Positions 48,236 through 57,747 of a stretch of 64,000 nucleotides of DNA are shown piece after piece. The stretch covers positions 1 through 64,000 of the forward strand of contig NZ_CAJXJS010000001.1 in assembly GCF_913055165.1 (NCBI RefSeq), in the 5' to 3' direction. The first letter of the stretch is position 1, and every line of letters starts with the position of its first letter. The notes under the pieces were generated by a model. The model made no database searches, was not told the DNA's origin, and was given only the letters and a program-made list of their open reading frames with translations. Made by a program: the position numbers and the translations under genes. This DNA comes from an uncultured Devosia sp. GTDB lineage: Bacteria > Pseudomonadota > Alphaproteobacteria > Rhizobiales > Devosiaceae.

Positions 48236-48713
48236 TCCCGCCGCAGTGAAGCACACCGTCGTGGAGCGCAAGTCTGACCGCGAACTCGTCGTGACGCGCA
48301 GGTTCAATGCCCCTGCGCACATTGTTTTCGAAGCATGGAGCAAAGCCGAACTGTTCCGGCGCTGGTGGGTCCCTAAGGCGATGAGCCTGTCGCTGCTCTC
48401 GTGCGAAATCGATATGCGCACCGGGGGCGGATATCGTCTCGTGTTCCGCTTTCCGGACTCCGATCAGACGATGGCGTTCTTCGGCACGTACAAAAAAGTC
48501 GTGCCGAACAAGCGCATCGTCTGGACAAACGACGAAAGCGATCAGGGCGCCGTGACGACAGTGACGTTCGAAGAACATGCCGGCAAGACGCTTCTCACCT
48601 TCCACGAGCTCTATCCCACGACGGTAACCCTCGACGAGGCCCTCGCCGGTTCGGCAGAAGCGCTGCCCGAACAGTTTGCGCAGCTGGATGAATTGCTTGC
48701 AGGTGGACTGTGA
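48213..48713 (+). CDS. SRPBCC (AHSA1-like) protein
   Basis: A 166-residue START/Bet v1-like fold protein of the AHSA1 group: ELVVTRRFNAPAHIVFEAWSKAELFRRWWVPKAM, DMRTGGGYRLVFRF and TLLTFHELYPT. The fold forms a hydrophobic ligand pocket. It is translationally coupled to the ArsR regulator, which probably represses the pair. No enzyme activity can be read. Confidence 0.88.
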   Translation: MQVEVTSSPAAVKHTVVERKSDRELVVTRRFNAPAHIVFEAWSKAELFRRWWVPKAMSLSLLSCEIDMRTGGGYRLVFRFPDSDQTMAFFGTYKKVVPNKRIVWTNDESDQGAVTTVTFEEHAGKTLLTFHELYPTTVTLDEALAGSAEALPEQFAQLDELLAGGL

Positions 48714-48744
48714 TCATACGACGAGACACGAGGACAACATACTG

Positions 48745-49065
48745 AGAGGCGATTTCTTAAAAACCGCCATAGCGACCGAAGCGCTCACTGCGGCCCTTCG
48801 GATTCAAGCCGAGCAGCCCTCTGACATGCCGGATGAGAATTTTGCCGACGTCAATGGTCAGCGAATAATCTACAGCGTGAATGGTGTCGGCAAGCCGCTC
48901 GTTCTTCTTCACGGGGGGAGCAATCCTGACAGCTACGGAGCAATCTGGCTGAACTGGTCAAGAACCGTCAGGTGATCGCCATCCATCTTCAGGCGCATGG
49001 GCGCACGCCAGACACCGACAGGCCGCTGCGCCGTGAAGCGCTGTCCGACGATCTTGCCGCCCTCA
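48745..49065 (+). pseudogene. broken alpha/beta hydrolase gene fragment
   Basis: A remnant of a secreted alpha/beta hydrolase. One frame reads DENFADVNGQRIIYSVNGVG and KPLVLLHGGSNPDSYG, and then after a frame change near 48938 another reads SNLAELVKNRQVIAIHLQAHGRTPDTDRPLR and LSDDLAAL. The similarity then fades; the nucleophile elbow and C-terminal lid are missing. It has lost at least half the protein as well as the frame, so a sequencing error alone cannot explain it. Confidence 0.6.
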
Positions 49066-49434
49066 GCTCGCGGTATCAACGCAGACGCCCTGGATTACAT
49101 TCCCAGTTGCCGACACTACGACCGCGGCAACGTCGCCATGCACCCGCCCGTCGCTGGCCCGATGAACTCGGACGAGGCGTGTCGCCATGTCAATGAGCTC
49201 GGTCTTTTCCACGAAGCTTCCTCCGCAACGTCCGAACACTTCAGGATCATCAACCTACAGTTCCTTGCTACGGAGTGAAGACCCCACAGGCACTTCACCC
49301 ATATGGACGGCAGGGCAAGACCGGCGGCAGTGCGCCCCATTTCGGTCATCGGCACCCCTTCGGCGGCATCCCGACAGCTGTCCGTCAGCTCACGCCGGTG
49401 CTTCGTCTTCAACGGGGTGAAGGCAGTAGCCGCC
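49066..49434. other. stretch without a supported gene
   Basis: About 370 bases between the broken hydrolase and the LysR gene. A short frame gives DYIPSCRHYDRGNVAMHPP and LGLFHEASSATSEHFRI, which looks protein-like, but I do not recognise it and it has no credible start. It is possibly a second gene remnant. Confidence 0.35.
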
Positions 49435-50388
49435 TCAGCGGGGCTCGCCGCCTGAGAGGCTCTGTTCGATCCACTTCCTGAATTTGGCGAGGATAGGATC
49501 GGTCCATCGTTCTCCCGGCGCCACCAGGAAATAGGCGCCCAAGGTGACTTCTGTCTCGAGAACTTCGATCAGTTGGCCATTGCGGATCAGGTCTGTGGCC
49601 ATTGGGGCAAAGGTGAGCGCAATTCCCTGGCCGGCCAAGGCTGCATCCAGGCAAAGATTCGCATTCCAAAGCCGGGGTCCGGTCAGTTCGCCTGGATCAT
49701 CCACCCCCGCAGCGATCAGCCATCGGCGCCATTGGCTGCGGCTTTCCTCATGCAGAAGAGGCTGGCCGAGTAAATCCTGCAACGAACGCGGCACCGGATT
49801 GGCAGCCGCCCACTCCGGACTGACGACGGGAAATATCCTGGGACGAACAATCATCTGGGCGCTTGGCGGCACATCGTCCCGTTCACCAAACACGATCATC
49901 ACGTCCGCTTCGTAGCGGGTAAAGTCTGGCAGACGGTCGATTGCCCGCAGGATGATCTCTACCCCGGGGAGATGTCTTTCCAGCTCTGAGAGCTTTGGCG
50001 TTAGCCAGCGCGATGCCAGCCCAGGCATGCACCATATGCGGAGCGCTCCCTGCCGGGTCTGCGGGCGTATCTCCAGCGCCGCAGCGGCAATCGTGTTGAG
50101 CGCGCCCGAAACCGCAGCAAAGAAATGACGTCCCTCAGGAGTTAGCGACACACCCCTTGGGCTGCGCTCGATGAGGCTGGCATTGAGCCACCCTTCGAGA
50201 TTGCGCAGATGGTGACTGACCACGGTGTGGCTGACGCCGATATCATCGGCCGCCTTGCGCATGCTTCCCGTACGCCCAACCGCCTCGAACGCCCTCACCA
50301 TCAGAAGCGGCGGAAGGCGAGCAACAAGCTTGCCGAGCGGCGCAACACGGGCGTCGGGATCGTCCTTTGAACTCATCAAACAGTCCAT
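49435..50388 (-). CDS. LysR-family regulator, GcvA-like
   Basis: A 317-residue LysR protein: helix-turn-helix near residue 35-60 (SMRKAADDIGVSHTVVSHHLRNLEGWL), followed by RSPRGVSLTPEGRHFF and a C-terminal effector domain (ALRIWCMPGLASRWLTPKLSELERHLPGVEI). The GcvA-like look is common for regulators of amine and amino-acid genes. It is divergent from the ABC transporter operon across about 150 bases, so it most likely controls the uptake and gab genes. A start twelve bases later (50376) is possible. Confidence 0.88.
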   Translation of the reverse strand: MDCLMSSKDDPDARVAPLGKLVARLPPLLMVRAFEAVGRTGSMRKAADDIGVSHTVVSHHLRNLEGWLNASLIERSPRGVSLTPEGRHFFAAVSGALNTIAAAALEIRPQTRQGALRIWCMPGLASRWLTPKLSELERHLPGVEIILRAIDRLPDFTRYEADVMIVFGERDDVPPSAQMIVRPRIFPVVSPEWAAANPVPRSLQDLLGQPLLHEESRSQWRRWLIAAGVDDPGELTGPRLWNANLCLDAALAGQGIALTFAPMATDLIRNGQLIEVLETEVTLGAYFLVAPGERWTDPILAKFRKWIEQSLSGGEPR

Positions 50389-50542
50389 ACATGCTGAACA
50401 ATTTAGTGGAGCATGTGATGAACCACCTTGGCAACATAAATCTGCTGTTTCGTTCCGCGGTGGAACGTTAGCTTAAGTTGCGCGTGGGCCTCGATTGGTA
50501 GGCGAAATGCAAATGGGGAATCTAGATGGCAAAGGCAAGCAA

Positions 50543-51592
50543 ATGAGCAACAGACTGACTTTGACGATCGCCGGAGTGGTGGGTCTATCGACCCTGTTGG
50601 CGCCTACTATGACCATGGCACGAGACCTGACGGTCGTTTCATGGGGCGGCAATTACCAGGACGCGCAGCGCGAGATTTTCTTCAAGCCCTTCGCTGAAAC
50701 GTCCGGCATGCCGGTTCTGGACGAGGCGTGGGATGGCGGCATCGGTGTGATCCAGTCCAAGGTTCGGGCGGGGAACCCCAACTGGGACGTGGTGCAGGTC
50801 GAGGCCGAGGAACTGGCCCTGGGCTGCTTCGATGGCCTTTATGAAACCATCGACTGGTCCCGTGTTGCCGATCAGAACGATTTCCTCCCGCCGGCGATCA
50901 GTGAGTGCGGCGTAGGTGCTATCGTCTGGTCCACCGCCATCGCCTACGACAGCGCAGTGCTTGCCGAGGGGCCAAATTCCTGGGCAGACTTCTGGGACAC
51001 GGCCAAGTTTCCAGGCAAGCGGGCCTTGCGGAAGGGGCCGAAGTATACGCTGGAATTCGCCCTCATGGCCGACGGCGTGCCCCCCCATGACGTCTATCAG
51101 GTGCTGAGTACGCCTCCCGGTGTCGATCGGGCCTTTGCCAAGCTCGATGAGCTCAAGGACAGCCTGGTGTGGTGGGAGGCTGGTGCGCAGCCGCTGCAGC
51201 TCCTGGCCAGTGGCGAGGTGGTGATGACGGCGGCCTACAACGGCCGTATCACCGGCATCAATCGCAGCGAAGGGCGCAATTTCAAGGTCGTCTGGCCGGG
51301 CAGTATCCTGGCCGTGGACAGCTGGGTCATCCTCAAGGATGCCGAAAACAAGGAGGCCGCTCTCGATTTCATCTCGTTCGCAAGCAAGCCCGAGAACCTG
51401 GCAAAGCTGCCCGAATTCATCGCCTATGGCCTCCCTTCGATCAGCGCCTCGGACATGGTCCCCGCCGAATATCAGCTTGACCTGCCCACCTATCCGGACA
51501 ACCTGACCGAAGCACTGCCGCTGGACGTCGACTTCTGGATCGACAATTCAGAATCCCTGACCCAGCGCTTCAATGCTTGGTTGAATCAATGA
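50543..51592 (+). CDS. polyamine-type ABC transporter substrate-binding protein
   Basis: A 349-residue periplasmic binding protein of the spermidine/putrescine group (PotD/PotF-like). The start at 50543 follows an AAAGG ribosome site and opens a signal peptide (MSNRLTLTIAGVVGLSTLLAPT, cleavage near TMA). Family marks are LTVVSWGGNYQDAQREIFFKPF, VEAEELALGCFDGLYE, IAYDSAVLAEGPNSWADFWDT and FPGKRALRKGP. The neighbouring gabT and gabD suggest putrescine, GABA or a related amine as ligand. It ends with an ATGA overlap to the ATPase gene. Confidence 0.88.
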   Translation: MSNRLTLTIAGVVGLSTLLAPTMTMARDLTVVSWGGNYQDAQREIFFKPFAETSGMPVLDEAWDGGIGVIQSKVRAGNPNWDVVQVEAEELALGCFDGLYETIDWSRVADQNDFLPPAISECGVGAIVWSTAIAYDSAVLAEGPNSWADFWDTAKFPGKRALRKGPKYTLEFALMADGVPPHDVYQVLSTPPGVDRAFAKLDELKDSLVWWEAGAQPLQLLASGEVVMTAAYNGRITGINRSEGRNFKVVWPGSILAVDSWVILKDAENKEAALDFISFASKPENLAKLPEFIAYGLPSISASDMVPAEYQLDLPTYPDNLTEALPLDVDFWIDNSESLTQRFNAWLNQ

Positions 51593-52776
51593 CGGCCTCA
51601 ATGGCAACCAGCCGCGCCTCCGGGCGCGGCTCTACCACCGGGCGGGATGGCAGCATGGCAGCAAGTTCGGCACGGGTCGCGGCAATGAACGGCGCATCTG
51701 CACCCTTCATTGCTCTTGAGCAAGTCGAGATGATGTTCGGAACGCATCGCGTCGTCGATCAGCTGGACCTGACCATCACCCGCGGCGAGTTTGTAAGCCT
51801 GCTGGGACCTTCTGGCTCAGGCAAGACCACAATTCTGATGCTGCTGGCGGGCTTCCTGCAGCCAACGGCAGGTTCAATCTGTCTGGGCGGCAAGCGTATC
51901 GACCACCTGCCCCCGCATCGACGGGACATGGGCGTGGTGTTCCAGAACTATGCCCTGTTCCCCCACATGTCGGTTGCCGACAATGTGGCCTTCCCGCTGC
52001 GGATGCGCCGGGTTGGCAGGGAGGAGATCGAGCAGCGGGTTACGCGCGCGCTCGACATGGTCCAGCTCCAGCACCTGCGTGACCGCCGCCCGGCCATGCT
52101 GTCAGGGGGGCAGCAGCAACGCATCGCTCTGGCGCGCGCCCTCGTCTTCGAGCCCTCGGTTGTGCTGATGGACGAGCCCCTCGGGGCGCTGGATAAACAA
52201 CTCCGGGAGCAGATGCAGCTCGATATCCGGGACCTGCACAGGCGGCTGGGCCTGACCATTGTATTCGTCACGCACGATCAGGGTGAGGCGCTGACAATGT
52301 CTGATCGGATCGCCGTGTTCAACCGCGGGCGGATCGAGCAGATAGGCTCTCCCACCGAAATCTATGACCGCCCAGCATCGCGCTTCGTTGCGGAGTTCAT
52401 CGGTGAAACCAATTTGATGGCCGGAAAGGTCACTACGACTGGTCCGGACGGCAGCCTGATCCGGCTCGATAGCGGGGAAGATATGGCAGCCTCGGCCGCC
52501 GATTGGCCGGCAGCTGGCAATGAGGCACTGCTCTCCGTTCGCCCCGAAAATGTAACGGTGCAGCCTGTTGGCACTGCGCGCCGGACCGAGCGGGTCAACA
52601 TCATGCAGGCCAAGGTCGCCGACAGCGTCTATCAGGGCGACCATCTCCGCCTGCACCTCGATTGCGGACAGCGCAGGATGATTGCGCGGCTCGACCGCCA
52701 AGTCGCGGACTACGCGGTGGGAACCCAAGTGGATGTGGTCTTCCAGGCAGACAATTGCCGGGTGATTCCCACATGA
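51589..52776 (+). CDS. polyamine-type ABC transporter ATP-binding protein
   Basis: A 395-residue ATPase of the PotA type. An N-terminal low-complexity stretch of about 35 residues precedes the ABC domain: Walker A GPSGSGKT (73-80), Q loop VFQNYALFPHMSV, signature LSGGQQQR, Walker B VVLMDEPLGALD and switch THDQGEAL. The C-terminal third is a TOBE-type regulatory domain (ALLSVRPENV). The start at 51589 overlaps the binding-protein stop (ATGA); the permease start overlaps its own stop in the same way. Confidence 0.92.
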   Translation: MTASMATSRASGRGSTTGRDGSMAASSARVAAMNGASAPFIALEQVEMMFGTHRVVDQLDLTITRGEFVSLLGPSGSGKTTILMLLAGFLQPTAGSICLGGKRIDHLPPHRRDMGVVFQNYALFPHMSVADNVAFPLRMRRVGREEIEQRVTRALDMVQLQHLRDRRPAMLSGGQQQRIALARALVFEPSVVLMDEPLGALDKQLREQMQLDIRDLHRRLGLTIVFVTHDQGEALTMSDRIAVFNRGRIEQIGSPTEIYDRPASRFVAEFIGETNLMAGKVTTTGPDGSLIRLDSGEDMAASAADWPAAGNEALLSVRPENVTVQPVGTARRTERVNIMQAKVADSVYQGDHLRLHLDCGQRRMIARLDRQVADYAVGTQVDVVFQADNCRVIPT

Positions 52777-53963
52777 GCGCCCCCCAGGAGATAAAGACCG
52801 CGTCCGCGCGAGCAATGCTGCTGGGGCCGGCGCTTGTCTTCATGGCAATGGTTTTCTTCCTGCCGATCTGGACCGTGCTTGTACAGTCAGTCTCGGACCC
52901 CGCAATCAGCAATGCCCTGCCCGCGACAGTCGCGGCCGTGGCGGAGTGGGATCCGCATACGGCACCGACCATCGCCATGCAGGAGGCCCTGGCCGAAGAT
53001 CTGCGCGCCATCGACGATCCCCAGATTTTGGGCGACGTGGTCCGTCGCCTCAATAGCCAGCAGGCCGGCTTCCGTACGCTCATCTCGCGGACCAGCGGGG
53101 CTCTCAACCGCCTCGCCGACGACGCCTCCATCGACCTGGTGGCTATTGACCCGCGCTGGGATGATCCGATCTACTCGCAGGCAATTGCCGCAACCATGTC
53201 TCCCACGACCGACCGGTTCCTGCTGGCTGCTGTCGACATGGCAAGGGATGCCGCGGGGAATATCGGCACAGTCGGTCCCGACGTCTCCGCCAATCGCGAC
53301 ACTTTCCTGCGGACATTTGCAATCGCTGCGACCGTCTCGCTTGTGTGCCTGCTCATCGGCTACCCCTATGCCATGCTGATGGCGTCCAGCCGGGGCTGGG
53401 TCCGGGGCGTTTTGATCGCATCGGTACTGTTGCCGCTCTGGACCTCCCTGCTGGTCCGCACGGCCGCCTGGTATGTCCTGCTGCAAGACAAGGGGCTGAT
53501 CAATTCGGCCCTGCAATGGGTGGGCCTCATCGACGAACCGCTGGGGCTGCTGTTCAGCCGTACCGGCGTGGTCATTGCCATGAGCCATGTGCTCCTGCCC
53601 TTCATGGTCCTGCCGATCTACAGCGTGTTGTTGACCATACCGCCCAATCTCGGTCCCGCCGCGGCTTCGCTCGGCGCCAATCCGATCCGATCATTCCTGC
53701 ATGTGCAGCTGCCGCTCAGCTCGCTGGGCATTGCCTCCGGCTCCCTGCTCGTCTTCATGTCGGCGATTGGCTACTACATTACCCCGGCGCTGATCGGCGG
53801 GCCGACCGACCAGATGATCAGCTCGCTCATCGCCTTCTTTGCCATGGGCTCCGCCAATTGGGGCATGGCGGCGGCTTTTGGAGTCCTGCTGCTCATCCCA
53901 ACCCTCTTGCTCTACGTCGCCTACGACCGGGTGACATCGCGGACCAACGGACGTTCGACATGA
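52773..53963 (+). CDS. polyamine-type ABC transporter permease (PotB-like), with long periplasmic insert
   Basis: A 396-residue permease. Membrane span 1 lies at about 15-38, and then about 130 residues (41-175) with no membrane character intervene before span 2 (FAIAATVSLVCLLIGYPYAML). The insert is Ala/Asp-rich and helical (EALAEDLRAIDDPQILGDVVRRLNSQQ) and would lie outside the membrane. The usual coupling loop EAA motif follows (AAASLGANPIRSFLHVQLPLS). Ordinary PotB proteins have a much shorter first loop, though such inserts occur in some relatives. Confidence 0.88.
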   Translation: MSAPQEIKTASARAMLLGPALVFMAMVFFLPIWTVLVQSVSDPAISNALPATVAAVAEWDPHTAPTIAMQEALAEDLRAIDDPQILGDVVRRLNSQQAGFRTLISRTSGALNRLADDASIDLVAIDPRWDDPIYSQAIAATMSPTTDRFLLAAVDMARDAAGNIGTVGPDVSANRDTFLRTFAIAATVSLVCLLIGYPYAMLMASSRGWVRGVLIASVLLPLWTSLLVRTAAWYVLLQDKGLINSALQWVGLIDEPLGLLFSRTGVVIAMSHVLLPFMVLPIYSVLLTIPPNLGPAAASLGANPIRSFLHVQLPLSSLGIASGSLLVFMSAIGYYITPALIGGPTDQMISSLIAFFAMGSANWGMAAAFGVLLLIPTLLLYVAYDRVTSRTNGRST

Positions 53964-54751
53964 AAGCCGCCAAGATCGTATTCGGATTGCTTGCCGTAAC
54001 CTTCCTGATGGCGCCCCTGGTGACCATTCTGCCTTTGGCCTTCACGTCGAGCGACCTACTGAGCTACCCCATAAGGTCATTCTCGTTACGGTGGTTCGAG
54101 GAACTGATGATCTCGGACGCCTGGCGCATGTCGATCGTCAATAGCCTGGTGATTGGCGCCGGGGCGACCTTGCTGGCCACAGTTCTGGGTACCCTGGTGT
54201 CGCTAGGGCTCCGGCGGTCCTTCGCATTCTCCGGCATACTCAAGTCGGCGCTCCTTCTGCCCATGGTGGTACCGGCGGTCATCCTGGGGGTGGGGATGCA
54301 GATCACCTTCATCCAGTTGGGCCTCGTCAACACGCATGTGGGGGTGATCATTGCGCACACGGTAGTAGCCTTGCCCTTTGTGATCGTCAGCGTTTCGGGG
54401 TCGCTGGCAGGGATCGACATGCGGGTGGAGCGCGCCGCGATGAGCCTGGGAGCCAATCCCCTGCGCGTGTTTGGGCATGTTACACTACCCCTGATGCTGC
54501 CGGGCGTTCTCTCGGGGGCCGTGCTGGCTTTTGCCACGTCGCTGGACGAGGTCGTGCTGACCCTGTTCGTGGCGGGTCCCAACCAACGCACGCTCGCCCG
54601 ACAGATGTTCTCGTCAATCCGTGAGAATATCAGTCCCGCCATCGCGGCCGCAGCCTTCGTCATCATCGTGGGAACTGTTGTCGTTGCCGGACTGGTCTTA
54701 CTTTTCCGGGCCGCGGCGCAACGGCAGAAGCCGTCTACGGTGACCGTGTGA
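53960..54751 (+). CDS. polyamine-type ABC transporter permease (PotC-like)
   Basis: A 263-residue second permease with about six membrane segments, the coupling loop RAAMSLGANPLRVFGHVTLPLM, and a typical PotC start KIVFGLLAVTFLMAPLVTILPLAF. The ATG at 53960 overlaps the stop of the first permease (ATGA); the frame is open far upstream but lies inside the previous gene. A strong terminator follows before gabT. Confidence 0.92.
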   Translation: MKAAKIVFGLLAVTFLMAPLVTILPLAFTSSDLLSYPIRSFSLRWFEELMISDAWRMSIVNSLVIGAGATLLATVLGTLVSLGLRRSFAFSGILKSALLLPMVVPAVILGVGMQITFIQLGLVNTHVGVIIAHTVVALPFVIVSVSGSLAGIDMRVERAAMSLGANPLRVFGHVTLPLMLPGVLSGAVLAFATSLDEVVLTLFVAGPNQRTLARQMFSSIRENISPAIAAAAFVIIVGTVVVAGLVLLFRAAAQRQKPSTVTV

Positions 54752-54796
54752 CGCCACCGTAGAAACACATCGGCGCTGCCGCTTCGGTCGTCAGAT

Positions 54797-54835
54797 GAGC
54801 GCTGCTCGGGCCTTGCCCGGGCAGCGCTCTTTTTT
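54797..54835 (+). terminator. terminator between the ABC operon and gabT
   Basis: GAGCGCTGCTCGGGC and GCCCGGGCAGCGCTC form a 15-bp stem (one G-T wobble) with loop CTT, followed by six T. It ends the ABC transcript 46 bases after the last permease; gabT and gabD either read through it or use their own promoter. Confidence 0.88.
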
Positions 54836-54998
54836 CTTGCATGCTGGCGACCCTGCCGGTTTGCCGATCGTGCCGGCGTTCCAAGCTGGCATTGAGCCAA
54901 ATGGGTGGTGCATCAAATGCACCACCCTGTCGCTGATTATCTGCTTTTTGTGCCTCGCCTCCACGCCTATCCCAGGCAATGACAAGAAGGAGTGTTCC

Positions 54999-56285
54999 AT
55001 GAGCACAAATGCAGAGCTACATGCCCGTCGCATCGACGCTATCCCGCGCGGCATTGCCAATGCCTTTCCCGTCTACGTGGCACGCGCGGAGGGTTCCGAG
55101 CTTTGGGACACCGAAGGACGCCGACTTATCGACTTCGCTGGCGGCATCGCAGTGCTGAATACCGGTCATCGCCACCCCAAAGTCATGGCCGCCGTCGCCA
55201 CCCAGCTGGACGCCTATACGCATACGGCTTTCCAGGTTCTTCCGTACGAACCGTACGTTGAGGTCTGTGAACGCCTGAACGCCCTGGCTCCGTTCAGTGG
55301 CGCCGCCAAAAGCATACTCTTCACCACCGGTGCCGAGGCGGTTGAGAACGCCATCAAAATCGCTCGTGCGTCCACAGGCCGACCCGGCGTGATCGCGTTC
55401 GCCGGCGGATTTCATGGCCGAACCAATCTGGGCATGGCGCTCACAGGCAAGGTCGCCCCCTACAAGAAGAAGTTCGGTATCTCACCTGCCGGCATCTATC
55501 ATGTTCCCTTTCCGAGCGAGGCGGCCCGCATCGGTGTCGCCGACAGCTTGCGGGCGCTCGAGTACCTGTTTCGAGCAGACATTGATCCGACCGATGTCGC
55601 GGCCATCATTATTGAACCTGTTCAGGGTGAGGGGGGCTTTCTGCCGGCGCCGGCTGAGCTGCTGCAGGCTCTGCGCACGCTTTGCGACCAGCACGGCATT
55701 GTCTTCATTGCAGATGAAATCCAGACGGGCTTTGCCCGCACTGGTAAGATGTTCGGCATCGAAAATTCTGGCGTCGAGCCCGATCTGGTGGTCGTGGCCA
55801 AATCCCTGGCTGGCGGTTTTCCCCTGTCTGGGATCATTGGTCGCGCCGACATGATGGACGCCGCCGACCCCGGTGGTCTGGGTGGCACGTATGCAGGCAG
55901 TCCCGTAGGCTGCGCCGCTGCGCTGGCTGTGCTGGACGTGATCGCGGAGGAAGGGCTTGTCGAGCGGGCCAATGTGATCGGAGACCGGCTGAAGACTGCC
56001 CTGGCTGCATTTGCCAGCCGTAATGACACCGTGCCGATCACTGCCATCCGGGGACCGGGTGCAATGGTGGCGTTCGACATAGTAGAGCGTCATGGCACAA
56101 CCGAGCCCGACGCCGATGCCACCAAGCGGGTTGTGCAGGCGGCCCTAGCGGAAGGACTGGTACTGCTGAGCTGCGGTGTCCATGCCAATACGATCCGCAT
56201 ACTCAATCCTTTGACCATTCCTGACCCGGTGCTTGAGGATGGCATTGCCAAGCTCGGCCGCGCCCTCACCAATGCCAATATCTGA
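54999..56285 (+). CDS. gabT: 4-aminobutyrate aminotransferase
   Basis: A PLP-dependent class III aminotransferase that converts GABA (or a similar omega-amine) and 2-oxoglutarate to succinate semialdehyde and glutamate. The 428-residue protein starts at 54999, with an AAGAAGGAG ribosome site before the ATG. The PLP lysine is Lys268 in VVAKSLAGGFPLSG, preceded by the Asp of IADEIQTGFARTGKMF. SNAEAVENAIK-like TTGAEAVENAIKIAR and FAGGFHGRTNLGMALTGK are also typical. gabD follows 10 bases later. Confidence 0.93.
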   Translation: MSTNAELHARRIDAIPRGIANAFPVYVARAEGSELWDTEGRRLIDFAGGIAVLNTGHRHPKVMAAVATQLDAYTHTAFQVLPYEPYVEVCERLNALAPFSGAAKSILFTTGAEAVENAIKIARASTGRPGVIAFAGGFHGRTNLGMALTGKVAPYKKKFGISPAGIYHVPFPSEAARIGVADSLRALEYLFRADIDPTDVAAIIIEPVQGEGGFLPAPAELLQALRTLCDQHGIVFIADEIQTGFARTGKMFGIENSGVEPDLVVVAKSLAGGFPLSGIIGRADMMDAADPGGLGGTYAGSPVGCAAALAVLDVIAEEGLVERANVIGDRLKTALAAFASRNDTVPITAIRGPGAMVAFDIVERHGTTEPDADATKRVVQAALAEGLVLLSCGVHANTIRILNPLTIPDPVLEDGIAKLGRALTNANI

Positions 56286-56295
56286 CAGGACCACC

Positions 56296-57747
56296 ATGCG
56301 CATCCTCAGCGACCCAAATCTGCTCAAATCCCAGTATTTCCTGAACGGCAATTTCGGCGGCGTCGCGGAACTCGAGATCCGCAACCCGGCCAGTAGCGAA
56401 ATCATTGGCAAGGTTCCCAATGGAGGTGCAGCGCTGGCTACCGCGGCCGTCGACGCCGCCGCATCAGCGTTTTCGTCATGGTCGCGCCGCACAGCCAAGG
56501 AGCGCAGCAGCGTGCTGCGCTCCTGGTTTGACCTGGTCGTTAGCAATCGTCAGGATCTGGCCACCATTCTGACCAGCGAACAGGGCAAGCCTTTTGCCGA
56601 AGCGCTGGGCGAGATCGACTATGCGGCTTCATACATCGAGTTCTATGCCGAGGAAGCCAAGCGCGTCGCTGGTGAATTGCTCCCAGCGCACCGATCCGAT
56701 TCTCGGATCATGGTGTTGCGGCAGCCCATCGGGGTCGTTGCGGCGATCACACCCTGGAATTTCCCAGCGGCCATGATCACCCGCAAAATTGCGCCGGCGC
56801 TCGCCGCGGGCTGTACCGTCGTGGTCAAGCCCGCGCCGGAGACGCCGCTGACCGCCCTGGCGCTGGCTGAGCTGGCGCAGCGGGCCGGCTTTCCCGCGGG
56901 TACAGTCAACGTCATCACCGGAGATGCCATCGCCATCGGCGGCGTGCTCACGAGTCACCCCAAGGTGCGCCTTGTCGGGTTCACCGGATCGACTGAGGTC
57001 GGCAAGATCCTGATGCGCCAGGCATCCAGCACAGTAAAAAAGGTAGCGCTCGAACTGGGCGGCAACGCGCCGTTCATCGTCTTTGACGACGCTGACCTGG
57101 ACGCTGCCGTGGACGGCGCCATGCAGTCGAAATTCCGGAACATGGGGCAGACCTGCGTCTGCACGAACCGCATCTATGCCCAGGCTGGCATCTATGACGC
57201 CTTTGTCGACAAGCTGGCCGCCCGCATCGCACAGCTCAAAGTCGGCGACGGCTTTGCCGAAGGGGTGCAACAGGGGCCGCTCATTACCGAAGAGGCCGTG
57301 CAGAAGGTCGAGGCACATATCGCGGACGCCGTGAGCAAGGGGGCCAGCTTGCGTGTTGGCGGGCAGCGCCACGCCCTGGGCGGGACGTTCTTCGAACCGA
57401 CCCTACTGGCGGGGGCCAGCGCCGACATGACGCTGGCGAAAGAGGAAACCTTCGGTCCGCTGGCGCCGGTCTTTCGCTTTGACGAGGAAGACCAGGTCAT
57501 CGCTGCCGCCAACGACACAGAAACCGGACTCGCGGCCTATTTCTATTCCACGAATGTCAACCGTATCTTCAGGGTCCTTGAGCGCCTGGAATACGGCATG
57601 GTCGGTGTCAATACCGGCCTGATCTCGACCGAACTGGCGCCGTTCGGCGGCGTCAAGGAAAGTGGCAATTCCCGTGAGGGCTCCTCGCACGGCATCATCG
57701 AGTTCACTGAGCTCAAATATGCCTGCATCGGCGGAATCGCGCCGTGA
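56296..57747 (+). CDS. gabD: succinate-semialdehyde dehydrogenase
   Basis: An NAD(P)-dependent aldehyde dehydrogenase that oxidises succinate semialdehyde from GabT to succinate, feeding the TCA cycle. The 483-residue protein starts at 56296 and has the ALDH set: WNFPAAMITRKIAPALAAGCTVVVKPA, the GFTGSTEVGK turn, Glu253 in ELGGNAPFIV and catalytic Cys287 in NMGQTCVC, a second Cys two residues on being characteristic of the GabD group. The end FGGVKESGNSREGSSHGI is typical. It closes the gab pair. Confidence 0.94.
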   Translation: MRILSDPNLLKSQYFLNGNFGGVAELEIRNPASSEIIGKVPNGGAALATAAVDAAASAFSSWSRRTAKERSSVLRSWFDLVVSNRQDLATILTSEQGKPFAEALGEIDYAASYIEFYAEEAKRVAGELLPAHRSDSRIMVLRQPIGVVAAITPWNFPAAMITRKIAPALAAGCTVVVKPAPETPLTALALAELAQRAGFPAGTVNVITGDAIAIGGVLTSHPKVRLVGFTGSTEVGKILMRQASSTVKKVALELGGNAPFIVFDDADLDAAVDGAMQSKFRNMGQTCVCTNRIYAQAGIYDAFVDKLAARIAQLKVGDGFAEGVQQGPLITEEAVQKVEAHIADAVSKGASLRVGGQRHALGGTFFEPTLLAGASADMTLAKEETFGPLAPVFRFDEEDQVIAAANDTETGLAAYFYSTNVNRIFRVLERLEYGMVGVNTGLISTELAPFGGVKESGNSREGSSHGIIEFTELKYACIGGIAP

